From Verrucomicrobiota bacterium (GTDB taxonomy: Bacteria > Verrucomicrobiota > Lentisphaeria > Oligosphaerales > JAFGRS01), in contig JAGVUW010000609.1 of the NCBI GenBank assembly GCA_019136035.1, positions 1 through 8,548 of the forward strand: a DNA stretch of 8,548 bases. The letters run 5' to 3'. The notes under the pieces are model-generated. The model was not told the origin of the DNA and searched no databases. It saw only the letters and a list, made by a program, of their open reading frames with translations. The translations under genes were made by a program, and so were the position numbers. Of this stretch, positions 1 through 5,025 are shown piece after piece. The stretch's first letter is position 1, and each line of letters starts with the position of its first letter.

Positions 1-363
1 CATCGGCGGGTCGAAGCGGAAGCCCATCGCCGGGATGTTCGCCAGGCAGATCGGGCAGTTCATGTTGCAGCGGTTGGTGACGTCGATGAAGACCAGCGTC
101 GGCGGCTTGTGCGCGTTGCAGTTCGGGCAGTCCAGGCTGCAGGTGCTCTCGGCCTCGCCGGAGTAGCCCAGGAGCTCGCGCTTCTCCTGGTAGCGCCGCG
201 GGTCGCTCGAGACCACGGTCTCGGTACGCCCGCACTTCGGACACTCCTTGACCAGATAGACGGCCCCGTCGCGGGTCTCGTGCCGGGCCGGCACGACCTC
301 GTTACAGCTCGTGCAGATGCCGCGGTTCTGCTTGGTCGGAGAGGCAGCGGAGGGAGTCGTCAT
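1..363 (-). CDS. Radical SAM protein, tetraether/membrane-spanning lipid synthase-like (N-terminal part, cut by window edge)
   Basis: The reading frame runs from ATG at 363 to the window edge without a stop, giving 121 N-terminal residues. Cys17/Cys20 and Cys41/Cys44 form a CxxC...CxxC ribbon. Cys75, 79 and 82 form a first CxxxCxxC. The sequence DVTNRCNMNCPIC carries the radical SAM motif at Cys99, 103 and 106, which should hold the [4Fe-4S] cluster that cleaves S-adenosylmethionine. A ribbon, an auxiliary Cys cluster and then the CxxxCxxC after an 'IDVTNRC' strand is, from memory, the order in the MJ0619/Tes family, whose archaeal member joins lipid tails into tetraethers; bacterial relatives are linked to membrane-spanning lipids. 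The substrate here is inferred from the N-terminus only, and the catalytic barrel lies outside the window. The upstream ATG at 376 is out of frame and no good Shine-Dalgarno is visible. Radical SAM membership is near certain; the Tes-like assignment is moderate. Confidence 0.88.
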   Translation of the reverse strand, partial: MTTPSAASPTKQNRGICTSCNEVVPARHETRDGAVYLVKECPKCGRTETVVSSDPRRYQEKRELLGYSGEAESTCSLDCPNCNAHKPPTLVFIDVTNRCNMNCPICLANIPAMGFRFDPPM

Positions 364-378
364 GTGCCAGGCCCATCC

Positions 379-412
379 GTCACGGCGGGGCCCCCCTGCG
401 GGCGGCCGTGAC
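379..412 (-). other. Inverted repeat in the radical SAM gene leader
   Basis: Arms GTCACGGC (379-386) and GCCGTGAC (405-412) are perfectly complementary over 8 bp around an 18-nt G/C-rich loop. The structure lies 15 nt upstream of the radical SAM start codon, so it would form in that mRNA's leader if transcription starts further upstream. It has no U-tract and no recognisable riboswitch core. A role in attenuation or start-site occlusion is speculation. Confidence 0.35.
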
Positions 413-559
413 CACAACGTATCGCCACGATGTACAGGGGCGTCTCTCTGCCGATTGGCTCCAGGCACAGCGCGTGCCGAAAGCCGCCGTAAGGTGCCCC
501 CGTGTTCGAGGGCGTAACCTAGTCGTAAGGACAGGCCGGTGCAAGCCCCTGAGGCCGTA

Positions 560-577
560 TGCCGAACCGGTTCGGCA
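560..577. promoter_or_regulatory. 18-bp perfect palindrome, operator candidate
   Basis: TGCCGAACCGGTTCGGCA is self-complementary over all 18 bp and lies in the 289-bp divergent region between the radical SAM gene and the glycosyltransferase gene. With no central spacer it suits a symmetric protein-binding site better than an RNA hairpin, which would need a loop. The cognate regulator is unknown and no regulator gene is in the window. Confidence 0.45.
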
Positions 578-598
578 ATCGGCCGGATCCATCAGCCC

Positions 599-621
599 GG
601 CGGGATCCGCCGGATCCCGCC
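599..621. promoter_or_regulatory. Inverted repeat with 10-bp arms just upstream of the glycosyltransferase promoter
   Basis: Arms GGCGGGATCC (599-608) and GGATCCCGCC (612-621) are perfect inverse complements separated by GCC. The repeat ends 18 bp before the TATAGT box at 640, so it covers the expected -35 region of the glycosyltransferase gene. It could be an operator. As RNA it would be a tight hairpin, but no upstream gene on the plus strand would need a terminator here. Function is inferred from position only. Confidence 0.45.
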
Positions 622-639
622 CCGGCCCGCCCGCGGCGC

Positions 640-645
640 TATAGT
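640..645 (+). promoter_or_regulatory. -10 box (TATAGT) implying a leaderless transcript
   Basis: TATAGT matches the sigma70 -10 consensus at five of six bases. Normal -10 to +1 spacing would place transcription start at about 652, right at the ATG at 653. No TTGACA-like -35 sits 16-18 bp upstream; the inverted repeat at 599-621 occupies that position. The absence of a Shine-Dalgarno before 653 fits a leaderless mRNA. It is prediction from spacing and sequence only. Confidence 0.4.
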
Positions 646-652
646 GCCGGCC

Positions 653-1552
653 ATGCAGACCACCGGCCAGGCCGCCATCGTGCTCGGGGCACTGGGTGAC
701 TTCGTGCTCACCCTGCCGTTGCTTCAGGCGCTGGGCCGGCGCGCGCCTCTGGCCGTGTTCAGCCGCGGGCATTACCGGGCGCTGTTGCCGCCGGCGCTGT
801 CGGCGACGCCGTGGATCGACACCGATGGCCCCGTCGGGGCGCGGCTGTTCAGCCCCGGGCTGGCCCTGCCGGCGGCGGCGGCCGAGCTCCTGCGGGGTGC
901 GGCGGTGCACGTCTTCCTGCGGGGTGATGCCGTCCTGGCGGCGGCGCTGCGCGAGGCCGGTGCGTCGACGGTCACCTGGCACGACCCCCGTCCGAGTGCG
1001 CCGCCACACATCGTCGAACGCTTCTTCGAGCGCGCCGGGCTGACGCCGCCGCCCGGCCTGCTCGAGACCCCGGCGATGCCGCGGCCACCAGCCGATGGGG
1101 CGGCGCTCTGGATCCACCCCGGCAGCGGCAGCGCGGCCAAGAGCCTCGACGCCGCGGCGGTGGGGGCCTTCGCGCGCTGGAACCAGGCGACGGCGCAGCG
1201 ACCGCTGTGGCTCTCCTTCGGCGAGGCGGACCTGCCATTGCGCGAGACCGCCAGCGCCGCCCTGGCGCAGGCCGGCCTGGCCTTCCACGAGGTCCACTGC
1301 CCGAGCCTGGCGGAGCTGCGCCGGCTCCTGAGCACCGCCGCGGCGGCCTTCGTCGGGCCGGATACCGGCGTCACCCACCTCGCCGCCGCCCTCGGGCTGC
1401 CCACCACGGCGGTCTTCCGCGCCACCGACCCGGCCATCTGGCGGCCGGTCGGGGCAGTGCGGGTGCTGGACTGGCGCCAGCGTGTCGGGCAACCCGTCGA
1501 CGCGATCCCGTCGCAGGGGGCGTTCTGGCCGGCGGGTGTTCCGTCCGTCTGA
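653..1552 (+). CDS. Family 9 glycosyltransferase (ADP-heptose:LPS heptosyltransferase-like)
   Basis: The product is 299 residues, a little short for GT9 heptosyltransferases (usually about 320-350). The N-terminal strand reads IVLGALGDFVLTLPLLQAL (residues 9-27), matching the GT9 'GD...PLL..L' acceptor-domain start. HPGSGSAAKS (155-164) corresponds to the HPGSG...K motif. GPDTGVTHLAAALGLPTTAV (235-254), followed by TDPAIWRP (258-265), is the signature C-terminal nucleotide-sugar-binding segment. These enzymes are GT-B fold and move a sugar, typically heptose, onto lipopolysaccharide core or another envelope glycan at the inner face of the membrane. No signal peptide or membrane segment is visible. 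The frame is open from 539, but ATG 653 was chosen because homology starts right after it. The gene is divergent from the radical SAM gene and convergent with rdgB. Donor and acceptor cannot be read from sequence. Confidence 0.88.
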   Translation: MQTTGQAAIVLGALGDFVLTLPLLQALGRRAPLAVFSRGHYRALLPPALSATPWIDTDGPVGARLFSPGLALPAAAAELLRGAAVHVFLRGDAVLAAALREAGASTVTWHDPRPSAPPHIVERFFERAGLTPPPGLLETPAMPRPPADGAALWIHPGSGSAAKSLDAAAVGAFARWNQATAQRPLWLSFGEADLPLRETASAALAQAGLAFHEVHCPSLAELRRLLSTAAAAFVGPDTGVTHLAAALGLPTTAVFRATDPAIWRPVGAVRVLDWRQRVGQPVDAIPSQGAFWPAGVPSV

Positions 1553-1555
1553 ACG

Positions 1556-1604
1556 CCGCGGGCAAGGCAGTGCACTGCGCCGCCGGTGAGCCAGATCCGC
1601 GGGC
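1556..1604. terminator. Palindrome-rich gap between convergent genes, possible bidirectional terminator
   Basis: The 70-bp gap between two convergent stop codons holds a perfect 12-bp palindrome, GCAGTGCACTGC (1567-1578), flanked by two direct copies of CCGCGGGC (1556-1563 and 1597-1604). Convergent placement suggests termination in both directions. There is no U-tract on either strand, so it is not a classical intrinsic terminator. Confidence 0.25.
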
Positions 1605-1622
1605 CCGGCGCCGGCCGCCGTC

Positions 1623-2228
1623 TCAGCCGGCCTGGCCGCGCAGGAGGCCCTGTGCGAGGGCGGCGGCGAGGGCCCTGCCGCGGTGGCTCATGGAGTTCTT
1701 GATCCCGGCCGGCAGTTCCGCGAAGGTCTGCTCATAGCCGTCAGGGATGAACACGGGGTCGTAGCCGAAGCCGCCCTGCCCGCGCGGCTGGTCGCCGATG
1801 CGGCCGCGCACCTCGCCCTCGGCCGTGCCGACGAGGCCGTCCGGCCCGGCCACGGCCACCACACAGACAAACCGCGCCCGGCGGTCACTGCGGCCGTCCA
1901 GGGCGGCGAGGAGCTTCGCCACGTTGCGGCCGTCGTTGCCGCCCTCGCCAGCGTAACGCGCCGAGCGTACCCCGGGCGCGCCATCCAGGGCGACGACTTC
2001 CAGGCCCGAGTCGTCGGCGATCACGCGCCGACCGGTGGCTGCCGCGATGGCACAGGCCTTCTTAATCGCATTGTCGCGGAAGGTCGCGCCGTCCTCGTCA
2101 ACCTCCGGCAGGCCGCCGACATCGCGCGCGCTCAACAGGCGCACACCCGCCGGTGCCAGAATGGCACGCATCTCATCGACCTTATGGGCGTTGCCGGTGG
2201 CGGCGAGCAGTTCCAGAGCCATGGACAT
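1623..2228 (-). CDS. rdgB: XTP/dITP diphosphatase (RdgB/HAM1 family)
   Basis: This cytosolic house-cleaning enzyme hydrolyses non-canonical purine triphosphates (XTP, dITP, ITP) to monophosphate plus pyrophosphate, keeping deaminated bases out of nucleic acids. The product is 201 residues, the usual family length. Visible motifs are the TGNAHKVDEM loop (11-20), the metal-binding ADDSGLEV (71-78), GFGYDP (153-158), and KNSMSHR (177-183), the family's KN..SHR base-recognition end. The frame is open to 2270 with ATGs at 2270, 2240, 2228 and 2222. ATG 2228 was chosen because GAGG lies 6 nt upstream and homology starts a few residues later. The stop at 1623 is 70 bp from the convergent glycosyltransferase stop. 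It is monocistronic as far as can be seen. Family assignment is very secure. Confidence 0.96.
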   Translation of the reverse strand: MSMALELLAATGNAHKVDEMRAILAPAGVRLLSARDVGGLPEVDEDGATFRDNAIKKACAIAAATGRRVIADDSGLEVVALDGAPGVRSARYAGEGGNDGRNVAKLLAALDGRSDRRARFVCVVAVAGPDGLVGTAEGEVRGRIGDQPRGQGGFGYDPVFIPDGYEQTFAELPAGIKNSMSHRGRALAAALAQGLLRGQAG

Positions 2229-2324
2229 GCGGGACCTCATGCTTGCACTGCCGGAATGGCCGTGCGACATCCTATTACTCTAGCGCCCCACGAGCGCAAC
2301 GCCGCCCGCGCCTGAAGCCTGAAA

Positions 2325-2369
2325 GGTCCAACAGGTCTGACCAGTCTGACCAGTCTGACCGGCCCGACG
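2325..2369. repeat. 9-bp tandem repeat, five units (degenerate at both ends)
   Basis: Successive 9-mers are GGTCCAACA, GGTCTGACC, AGTCTGACC, AGTCTGACC and GGCCCGACG. The middle three are nearly identical and the flanking units are decayed. The period is a multiple of three, but no coding frame here is credible. It lies 97 bp upstream of the rdgB start, in the divergent gap. A microsatellite-like origin by slippage is likely; a binding array is possible. Confidence 0.75.
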
Positions 2370-2405
2370 GGGCTTGCCGGGCCCGGCCTGACGGCACCGG
2401 GAGTG

Positions 2406-2441
2406 CCAGGCGCCGGCGCGGCATCCCCCCAGGCGCCGGCG
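2406..2441. repeat. 13-bp direct repeat, two copies
   Basis: CCAGGCGCCGGCG occurs at 2406-2418 and again at 2429-2441, a 23-bp period. It directly abuts the 22-bp tandem repeat that starts at 2441. Each copy contains the short palindrome GGCGCC. No function is evident. Confidence 0.6.
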
Positions 2442-2493
2442 GCGCTGCGGAGGTCGGCAGATGGCGCTGCGGAGGTCGGCAGATGGCGCTGCG
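2441..2493. repeat. 22-bp tandem repeat, 2.4 copies
   Basis: A 22-bp unit beginning GGCGCTGCGGAGG and ending TCGGCAGAT is repeated exactly at 2441-2462 and 2463-2484, followed by the first 9 bases of a third copy (2485-2493). The copies are identical, which indicates a recent duplication. The period, about two helical turns, would put any bound protein on the same DNA face. Confidence 0.85.
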
Positions 2494-2670
2494 TGCGACC
2501 CGGCCTGTGGCGCAGGCCGGAAGAAGCATCGCGCGTTTTTCTGTCGCGGCAGTTGCGGCGGAGGAGTTAGCGTCATACGTTGTTCCCGACCGACGAGAAC
2601 CGCCCCGCCACCGCGGCGCTGATGGCGGGCTGACCGGCAACCGATCTGAGATATCAGTGGAGGCAGCACC

Positions 2671-3312
2671 ATGGCAGCGGCGATCCTCGAGCAGTTGTCC
2701 GAGGCCTTGATCAAGGGCCAGGCGCCCGTCGTCAAAGACCTCACGCAGAAGGCCATTGACAGCGGCCTGACGGCCGAGCAGATCCTGAACGACGGCCTGG
2801 TCGCCGGCATGGGCGTCATCGGTGAGCGCTTCAAGCGCAATGAGGTCTACATCCCCGAGGTCCTCATCGCCGCCCGTGCCATGAACGCCGGCATGGCCCT
2901 CGTCAAGCCCCTGCTCAAGCAGGCCGGCGTCAAGGCCCGCGGCGTGGTCTGCTGTGCCACCGTCAAGGGCGACCTGCACGACATCGGCAAGAACCTCGTC
3001 TGCATGATGCTCGAAGGCGCCGGCTACGAGGTCGTCGACCTCGGCGTCAACTGCGAGGCCGAGAAGTTCGTCAAGGCCGTCCAGGAGCACAAGGCCGACG
3101 CCATCGGCATGAGCGCCCTGCTGACGACGACCATGACCAACATGAAGGCGACCATCGACGCCTTCAAAGAGGCCGGCCTGCGCGACCGCGTCAAGATCAT
3201 GGTCGGCGGGGCCCCGCTGACGCAGAACTTCGCCGACGAGATCGGCGCCGATGGCTATGCGCCCGACGCCGCCTCGGCCGTCGACCTGCTCAAGAAGCTC
3301 CTCGCGAAGTAA
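2671..3312 (+). CDS. Corrinoid (B12-binding) protein of the methyltransferase type, MtbC/MttC-like
   Basis: The 213-residue product has the classic two-domain layout. A helical cap (residues about 1-88) includes GLVAGMGVIGERFKRNEVYIP at 42-62. A Rossmann-like B12 domain (about 89-213) contains GDLHDIGKNLV (100-110), in which His103 is the lower axial cobalt ligand of the DxHxxG motif. SALLTTTM (148-155) and VGGAPLTQ (178-185), with GADGYAPDA (192-200), complete the base-on pocket. Such proteins shuttle a methyl group between a substrate-specific methyltransferase (for example MttB/MtbB type) and a corrinoid:folate or corrinoid:CoM methyltransferase. GGAGG ends 7 nt before the ATG, a strong ribosome site that fixes the start. 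No methyltransferase or reductive activator gene adjoins it, so the substrate is unknown. A hairpin terminator follows the stop, so the gene is probably transcribed alone. Family is secure; partner unknown. Confidence 0.95.
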   Translation: MAAAILEQLSEALIKGQAPVVKDLTQKAIDSGLTAEQILNDGLVAGMGVIGERFKRNEVYIPEVLIAARAMNAGMALVKPLLKQAGVKARGVVCCATVKGDLHDIGKNLVCMMLEGAGYEVVDLGVNCEAEKFVKAVQEHKADAIGMSALLTTTMTNMKATIDAFKEAGLRDRVKIMVGGAPLTQNFADEIGADGYAPDAASAVDLLKKLLAK

Positions 3313-3326
3313 CGTCCCCGGAACGA

Positions 3327-3383
3327 CAGCACAAGAGCCCCCGGCCCTGACCGACGCGGTCACGGACCGGGGGCTTGCTGTTT
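3327..3383 (+). terminator. Intrinsic-type terminator of the corrinoid gene
   Basis: A perfect 9-bp stem pairs AGCCCCCGG (3336-3344) with CCGGGGGCT (3367-3375). An outer pairing CAGCA (3327-3331) with TGCTG (3376-3380) and an inner TGACCG/CGGTCA stem (3348-3353 with 3357-3362) around loop ACG extend it. A short T-run (3381-3383) follows. It begins 15 nt after the TAA. This is the clearest terminator in the window, though its T-tract is short. Confidence 0.75.
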
Positions 3384-3396
3384 CTGCCCAAGACCG

Positions 3397-3428
3397 GGCG
3401 CCGGCCGGCAGGGTGGCGCCGGCCGGCA
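3397..3428 (-). terminator. GC-only hairpin after the Hsp20 operon (tandem palindromic repeat)
   Basis: GGCGCCGGCCGGCA occurs twice, at 3397-3410 and 3415-3428. The 10-mer GCCGGCCGGC inside each copy (3400-3409 and 3418-3427) is itself palindromic, so the two copies also pair with each other into a 10-bp stem with an 8-nt loop. It lies 11 nt past the last Hsp20 stop codon on the minus strand. There is no U-tract, so it would be a pause, Rho-assisted or mRNA-stabilising structure rather than a textbook terminator. Confidence 0.45.
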
Positions 3429-3439
3429 CCGCGATGCCC

Positions 3440-3925
3440 TCAGTCGCCCCTGATCGGGATGCGCCGACCGCGACTGCCGGGGCTGGCAAGCTTCGGCAGC
3501 GTGACGGTCAGCAGGCCGTTGCGGTAGGTCGCGGTGACCTTGTCCGCATCGATGTCGGCGTCGATGGTCATGACCCGCTCGCAGCGGTAGCGCCCCGCCT
3601 CGCCGTTGGCGCCGGCCCGTTCGCCGCGGATGGTCAGGACCTGATTCGTGAGGGTCACGTTGAGGTCCTTCTCTTCGACGCCCGGCATCTCGGCGGTGAC
3701 GACCACCTCGGTGTCGGTCTCACGGCTGTCCAGGCCGGGCGAGAGGCCGTCGGCCAGTCCGAAGAGGCGGCTGACGCTCCCCGCCTGCTCGCCGAAGACG
3801 TCGGGCAGGAGCTGCTCGAAGAGGCGGTCCATGTCGTCGTGCAGAGCGCCGAGGCTGCGTTCGCGGCGCATCGGCATACGCTCGTCACGGCGACGTGCGA
3901 AGGGGACGAGATCACGGATACTCAT
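3440..3925 (-). CDS. Small heat-shock protein, Hsp20/alpha-crystallin family (third gene of the operon)
   Basis: An ATP-independent holdase that binds unfolding proteins as large oligomers in the cytosol. The product is 161 residues: a variable N-arm (1-68, Arg-rich from 11 to 23), the alpha-crystallin domain (about 69-145) and a short tail. Visible signatures are VVVTAEMPGV (74-83), VLTIRGER (96-103) and NGLLTVTLPK (136-145), the family's A..NGvL.v.lPK end. The tail motif IPI (156-158) is the IxI anchor used in oligomer assembly. GGAGG 7 nt upstream fixes the start at 3925. The segment before the last strands (GRYRCERVMTID, 111-122) departs from the usual G.F.R.F.LP pattern, so this is a divergent paralogue. 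It lies 61 bp downstream of the second Hsp20 gene and is probably co-transcribed with it. Confidence 0.94.
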   Translation of the reverse strand: MSIRDLVPFARRRDERMPMRRERSLGALHDDMDRLFEQLLPDVFGEQAGSVSRLFGLADGLSPGLDSRETDTEVVVTAEMPGVEEKDLNVTLTNQVLTIRGERAGANGEAGRYRCERVMTIDADIDADKVTATYRNGLLTVTLPKLASPGSRGRRIPIRGD

Positions 3926-3958
3926 GGACGTTCCTCCGGGTTGGTGTCGTTGACTCCT

Positions 3959-3980
3959 GACGGCGGCCACGACCGCCGTC
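3959..3980 (-). other. Intercistronic hairpin between the second and third Hsp20 genes
   Basis: Arms GACGGCGG (3959-3966) and CCGCCGTC (3973-3980) form a perfect 8-bp stem with a 6-nt loop. On the minus strand it begins 6 nt after the second Hsp20 stop codon and ends well before the third gene's GGAGG. No U-tract follows. It could be a partial attenuator or a 3'-end stabiliser that sets the protein ratio; this is inferred from position. Confidence 0.5.
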
Positions 3981-3986
3981 GCTGCT

Positions 3987-4379
3987 TCAGCCGGCGCTCA
4001 CCGCGATGCGCCGCGGCGCGTGCTCGGGCTTCTTCGGCAGGGTCACCCGCAGCAGGCCGTCGCGGATGACGGCCTGAATCGCCTCGGCGTCGATCTCGTC
4101 GCCGACGGTGAACGAGCGCTCGTAGAGCCGCGCGCCGAACTCGCGGCGCAGCATGCCCGCCTGGTCCTGCGACTCGGCCGGCGTGCCGCGCAGGGTCAGC
4201 ACGCGGTTCTCCATCGTCACCTCGACCTGCTCCGGGCCCACCCCGGGCATCTCGGCCAGCACCACGACCTGCTCGGGCGCCTCGAGGATGTCCACCGCCG
4301 GCTGCCACACCGGCAGCCGCGAGGCCGTCTGCTCGAGACCCTGCTCACCACGGACTTCGACCTGGGTAGCGTCACTCAT
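3987..4379 (-). CDS. Small heat-shock protein, Hsp20/alpha-crystallin family (second gene of the operon)
   Basis: The 130-residue product has a short N-arm (1-26) and an alpha-crystallin domain (about 27-116). Motifs are PAVDILEAPEQVVVLAEMPG (27-46), VLTLRG (60-65), LYERSFTV (85-92, the usual R.F.LP-type strand) and RDGLLRVTLPK (106-116), where RDG replaces the common RNG. The tail RRIAVSAG (123-130) gives IAV as the IxI/V-type anchor. AAGGAG lies 6 nt before the ATG, so 4379 is preferred over the longer frame reaching 4448. It lies 88 bp after the first Hsp20 gene and 61 bp before the third, all minus strand. It is the shortest of the three, and sequence divergence among them suggests an old duplication or separate acquisition rather than recent amplification. 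It acts as a cytosolic holdase and may co-oligomerise with its neighbours. Confidence 0.94.
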   Translation of the reverse strand: MSDATQVEVRGEQGLEQTASRLPVWQPAVDILEAPEQVVVLAEMPGVGPEQVEVTMENRVLTLRGTPAESQDQAGMLRREFGARLYERSFTVGDEIDAEAIQAVIRDGLLRVTLPKKPEHAPRRIAVSAG

Positions 4380-4467
4380 GGCGTGTCTCCTTATCGTCTT
4401 CAGACTCGTCATCCCACAACGACTGACTGCACCAACCACACCCGCCACGCCGGCACCACCGCGGGCC

Positions 4468-4908
4468 TCAGCCGGCGTTGACCGCGATCCGGCGCAGACG
4501 CTCTTCCTTAGCCTTCGGCAGACGCAGGCTCAGCACACCGTTCCGAACCTCGGCACTGACCTCGTCCGGATCCACCCGGAAGGGCAGCGCGAACGACCGG
4601 CTGAAGTCGCCCTGCGGACGCTCCCGCCGCAGCCACTCGGAACCCTCGACCCGGGGCTCCTCCGGGCGCCGGCCCTTCACCGTCACGACGCGATCCTCGA
4701 CCGTGATGTCCAGGCTCTCCGCCTGAACCCCCGGAATCTCGGCCGTCAGCACCGCCGCCTCGTCCTCGAGACGGACGTTCACCGGCGGCACCGCACCCGA
4801 CACACCGCCGCCCGCCCGGCTGCCGCCGTAGAGGCGGTCCATGGCCTGGTGCATGCGCTCCAGCTCGGCCCAGGGATTCCACCGTGTCATGCCCGTGTTC
4901 CACACCAT
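4468..4908 (-). CDS. Small heat-shock protein, Hsp20/alpha-crystallin family (first gene of the operon)
   Basis: The 146-residue product begins with an aromatic N-arm, TRWNPWAELERMHQAMDRLY (8-27), a very common Hsp20 opening. The alpha-crystallin domain spans about 41-132: VLTAEIPGV (53-61), VVTVKGRR (74-81), GDFSRSFALP (100-109) and RNGVLSLRLPK (122-132). The tail RRIAVNAG (139-146) carries the IAV oligomerisation anchor. Of the three paralogues it keeps the canonical family features best. The frame is open to 5076, but AAAGGAG sits 8 nt before ATG 4908, which fixes the start. It is the promoter-proximal gene of the operon; its roughly 110-nt predicted leader contains a hairpin masking this ribosome site. 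I saw no CIRCE element or clear sigma32 promoter upstream. Confidence 0.95.
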   Translation of the reverse strand: MVWNTGMTRWNPWAELERMHQAMDRLYGGSRAGGGVSGAVPPVNVRLEDEAAVLTAEIPGVQAESLDITVEDRVVTVKGRRPEEPRVEGSEWLRRERPQGDFSRSFALPFRVDPDEVSAEVRNGVLSLRLPKAKEERLRRIAVNAG

Positions 4909-4915
4909 CGCCCAC

Positions 4916-4938
4916 ACTCCTTTCTGATTGAAACGAAC
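4916..4938 (-). promoter_or_regulatory. Hairpin occluding the first Hsp20 Shine-Dalgarno, RNA thermometer candidate
   Basis: On the minus-strand RNA, UUUC (4933-4930) pairs with GAAA (4924-4921) around loop AAUCA. After a G-G mismatch (4934 and 4920), C-G and U-A pairs and U-G and G-U wobbles (4935-4938 with 4919-4916) continue the stem. The whole AAAGGAG ribosome site at 4923-4917 is therefore in the paired arm. A weak, mismatched helix over the Shine-Dalgarno of an hsp20 gene resembles ROSE and fourU thermometers, and ROSE elements also place a G opposite the Shine-Dalgarno. It is short, and folding was done by eye. Confidence 0.4.
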
Positions 4939-5025
4939 CTCGTTCCGGACCGCCGGCACCCATCGGCCGCTGCGGTCATCGACGGCACTTCGGAACAAAG
5001 CACAGGCCATGCCAAGACGTCCTCT

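Larger units (their letters stand above)
2229..2670. other. 442-bp gene-free divergent region between rdgB and the corrinoid gene
   Basis: The long open frames crossing this stretch are arginine- and proline-rich and show no conserved motif, so I treat the region as non-coding. It carries the tandem repeats listed separately (2325-2369, 2406-2441, 2441-2493) and a hairpin with 8-bp arms CCGGCCTG (2500-2507) and CAGGCCGG (2513-2520) around a 5-nt loop. From about 2520 to 2670 lies the presumed promoter and leader of the corrinoid gene. I could not fix a convincing -35/-10 pair on either strand, and found no cobalamin riboswitch core or B12 box. Confidence 0.6.

Noticed and set aside
416..560. 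tRNA or structured RNA between the radical SAM and glycosyltransferase genes
   Set aside because: A GTTCGAGGGC string resembles a T-loop, but no acceptor or anticodon stems can be placed around it.
380..1492. Open frame of 370 codons on the minus strand opposite the glycosyltransferase
   Set aside because: Arg/Gly/Ala-rich translation without any conserved motif; the plus strand carries intact GT9 signatures.
2254..2300. TTGCGC...TAATAG or TAGGAT as a promoter for rdgB on the minus strand
   Set aside because: Poor -10 matches or a 19-bp spacer; too weak to list.
2546..2582. TTGCGG...TACGTT as a promoter for the corrinoid gene
   Set aside because: Spacing is about right, but both hexamers match the consensus at only about half their bases.
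2500..2670. Possible cobalamin riboswitch in the corrinoid gene leader
   Set aside because: The hairpin at 2500-2520 drew attention, but I found no B12-box-like core or conserved junction sequence.
2275..3489. Open frame of 404 codons on the minus strand across the corrinoid gene
   Set aside because: It is antisense to a gene with clear B12-binding motifs. Its translation is low-complexity and motif-free, as expected for the shadow of a GC-rich coding strand.
3251..4069. Plus-strand open frame across the third Hsp20 gene
   Set aside because: It overlaps a well-supported Hsp20 gene with a good ribosome site and shows no family motif of its own.
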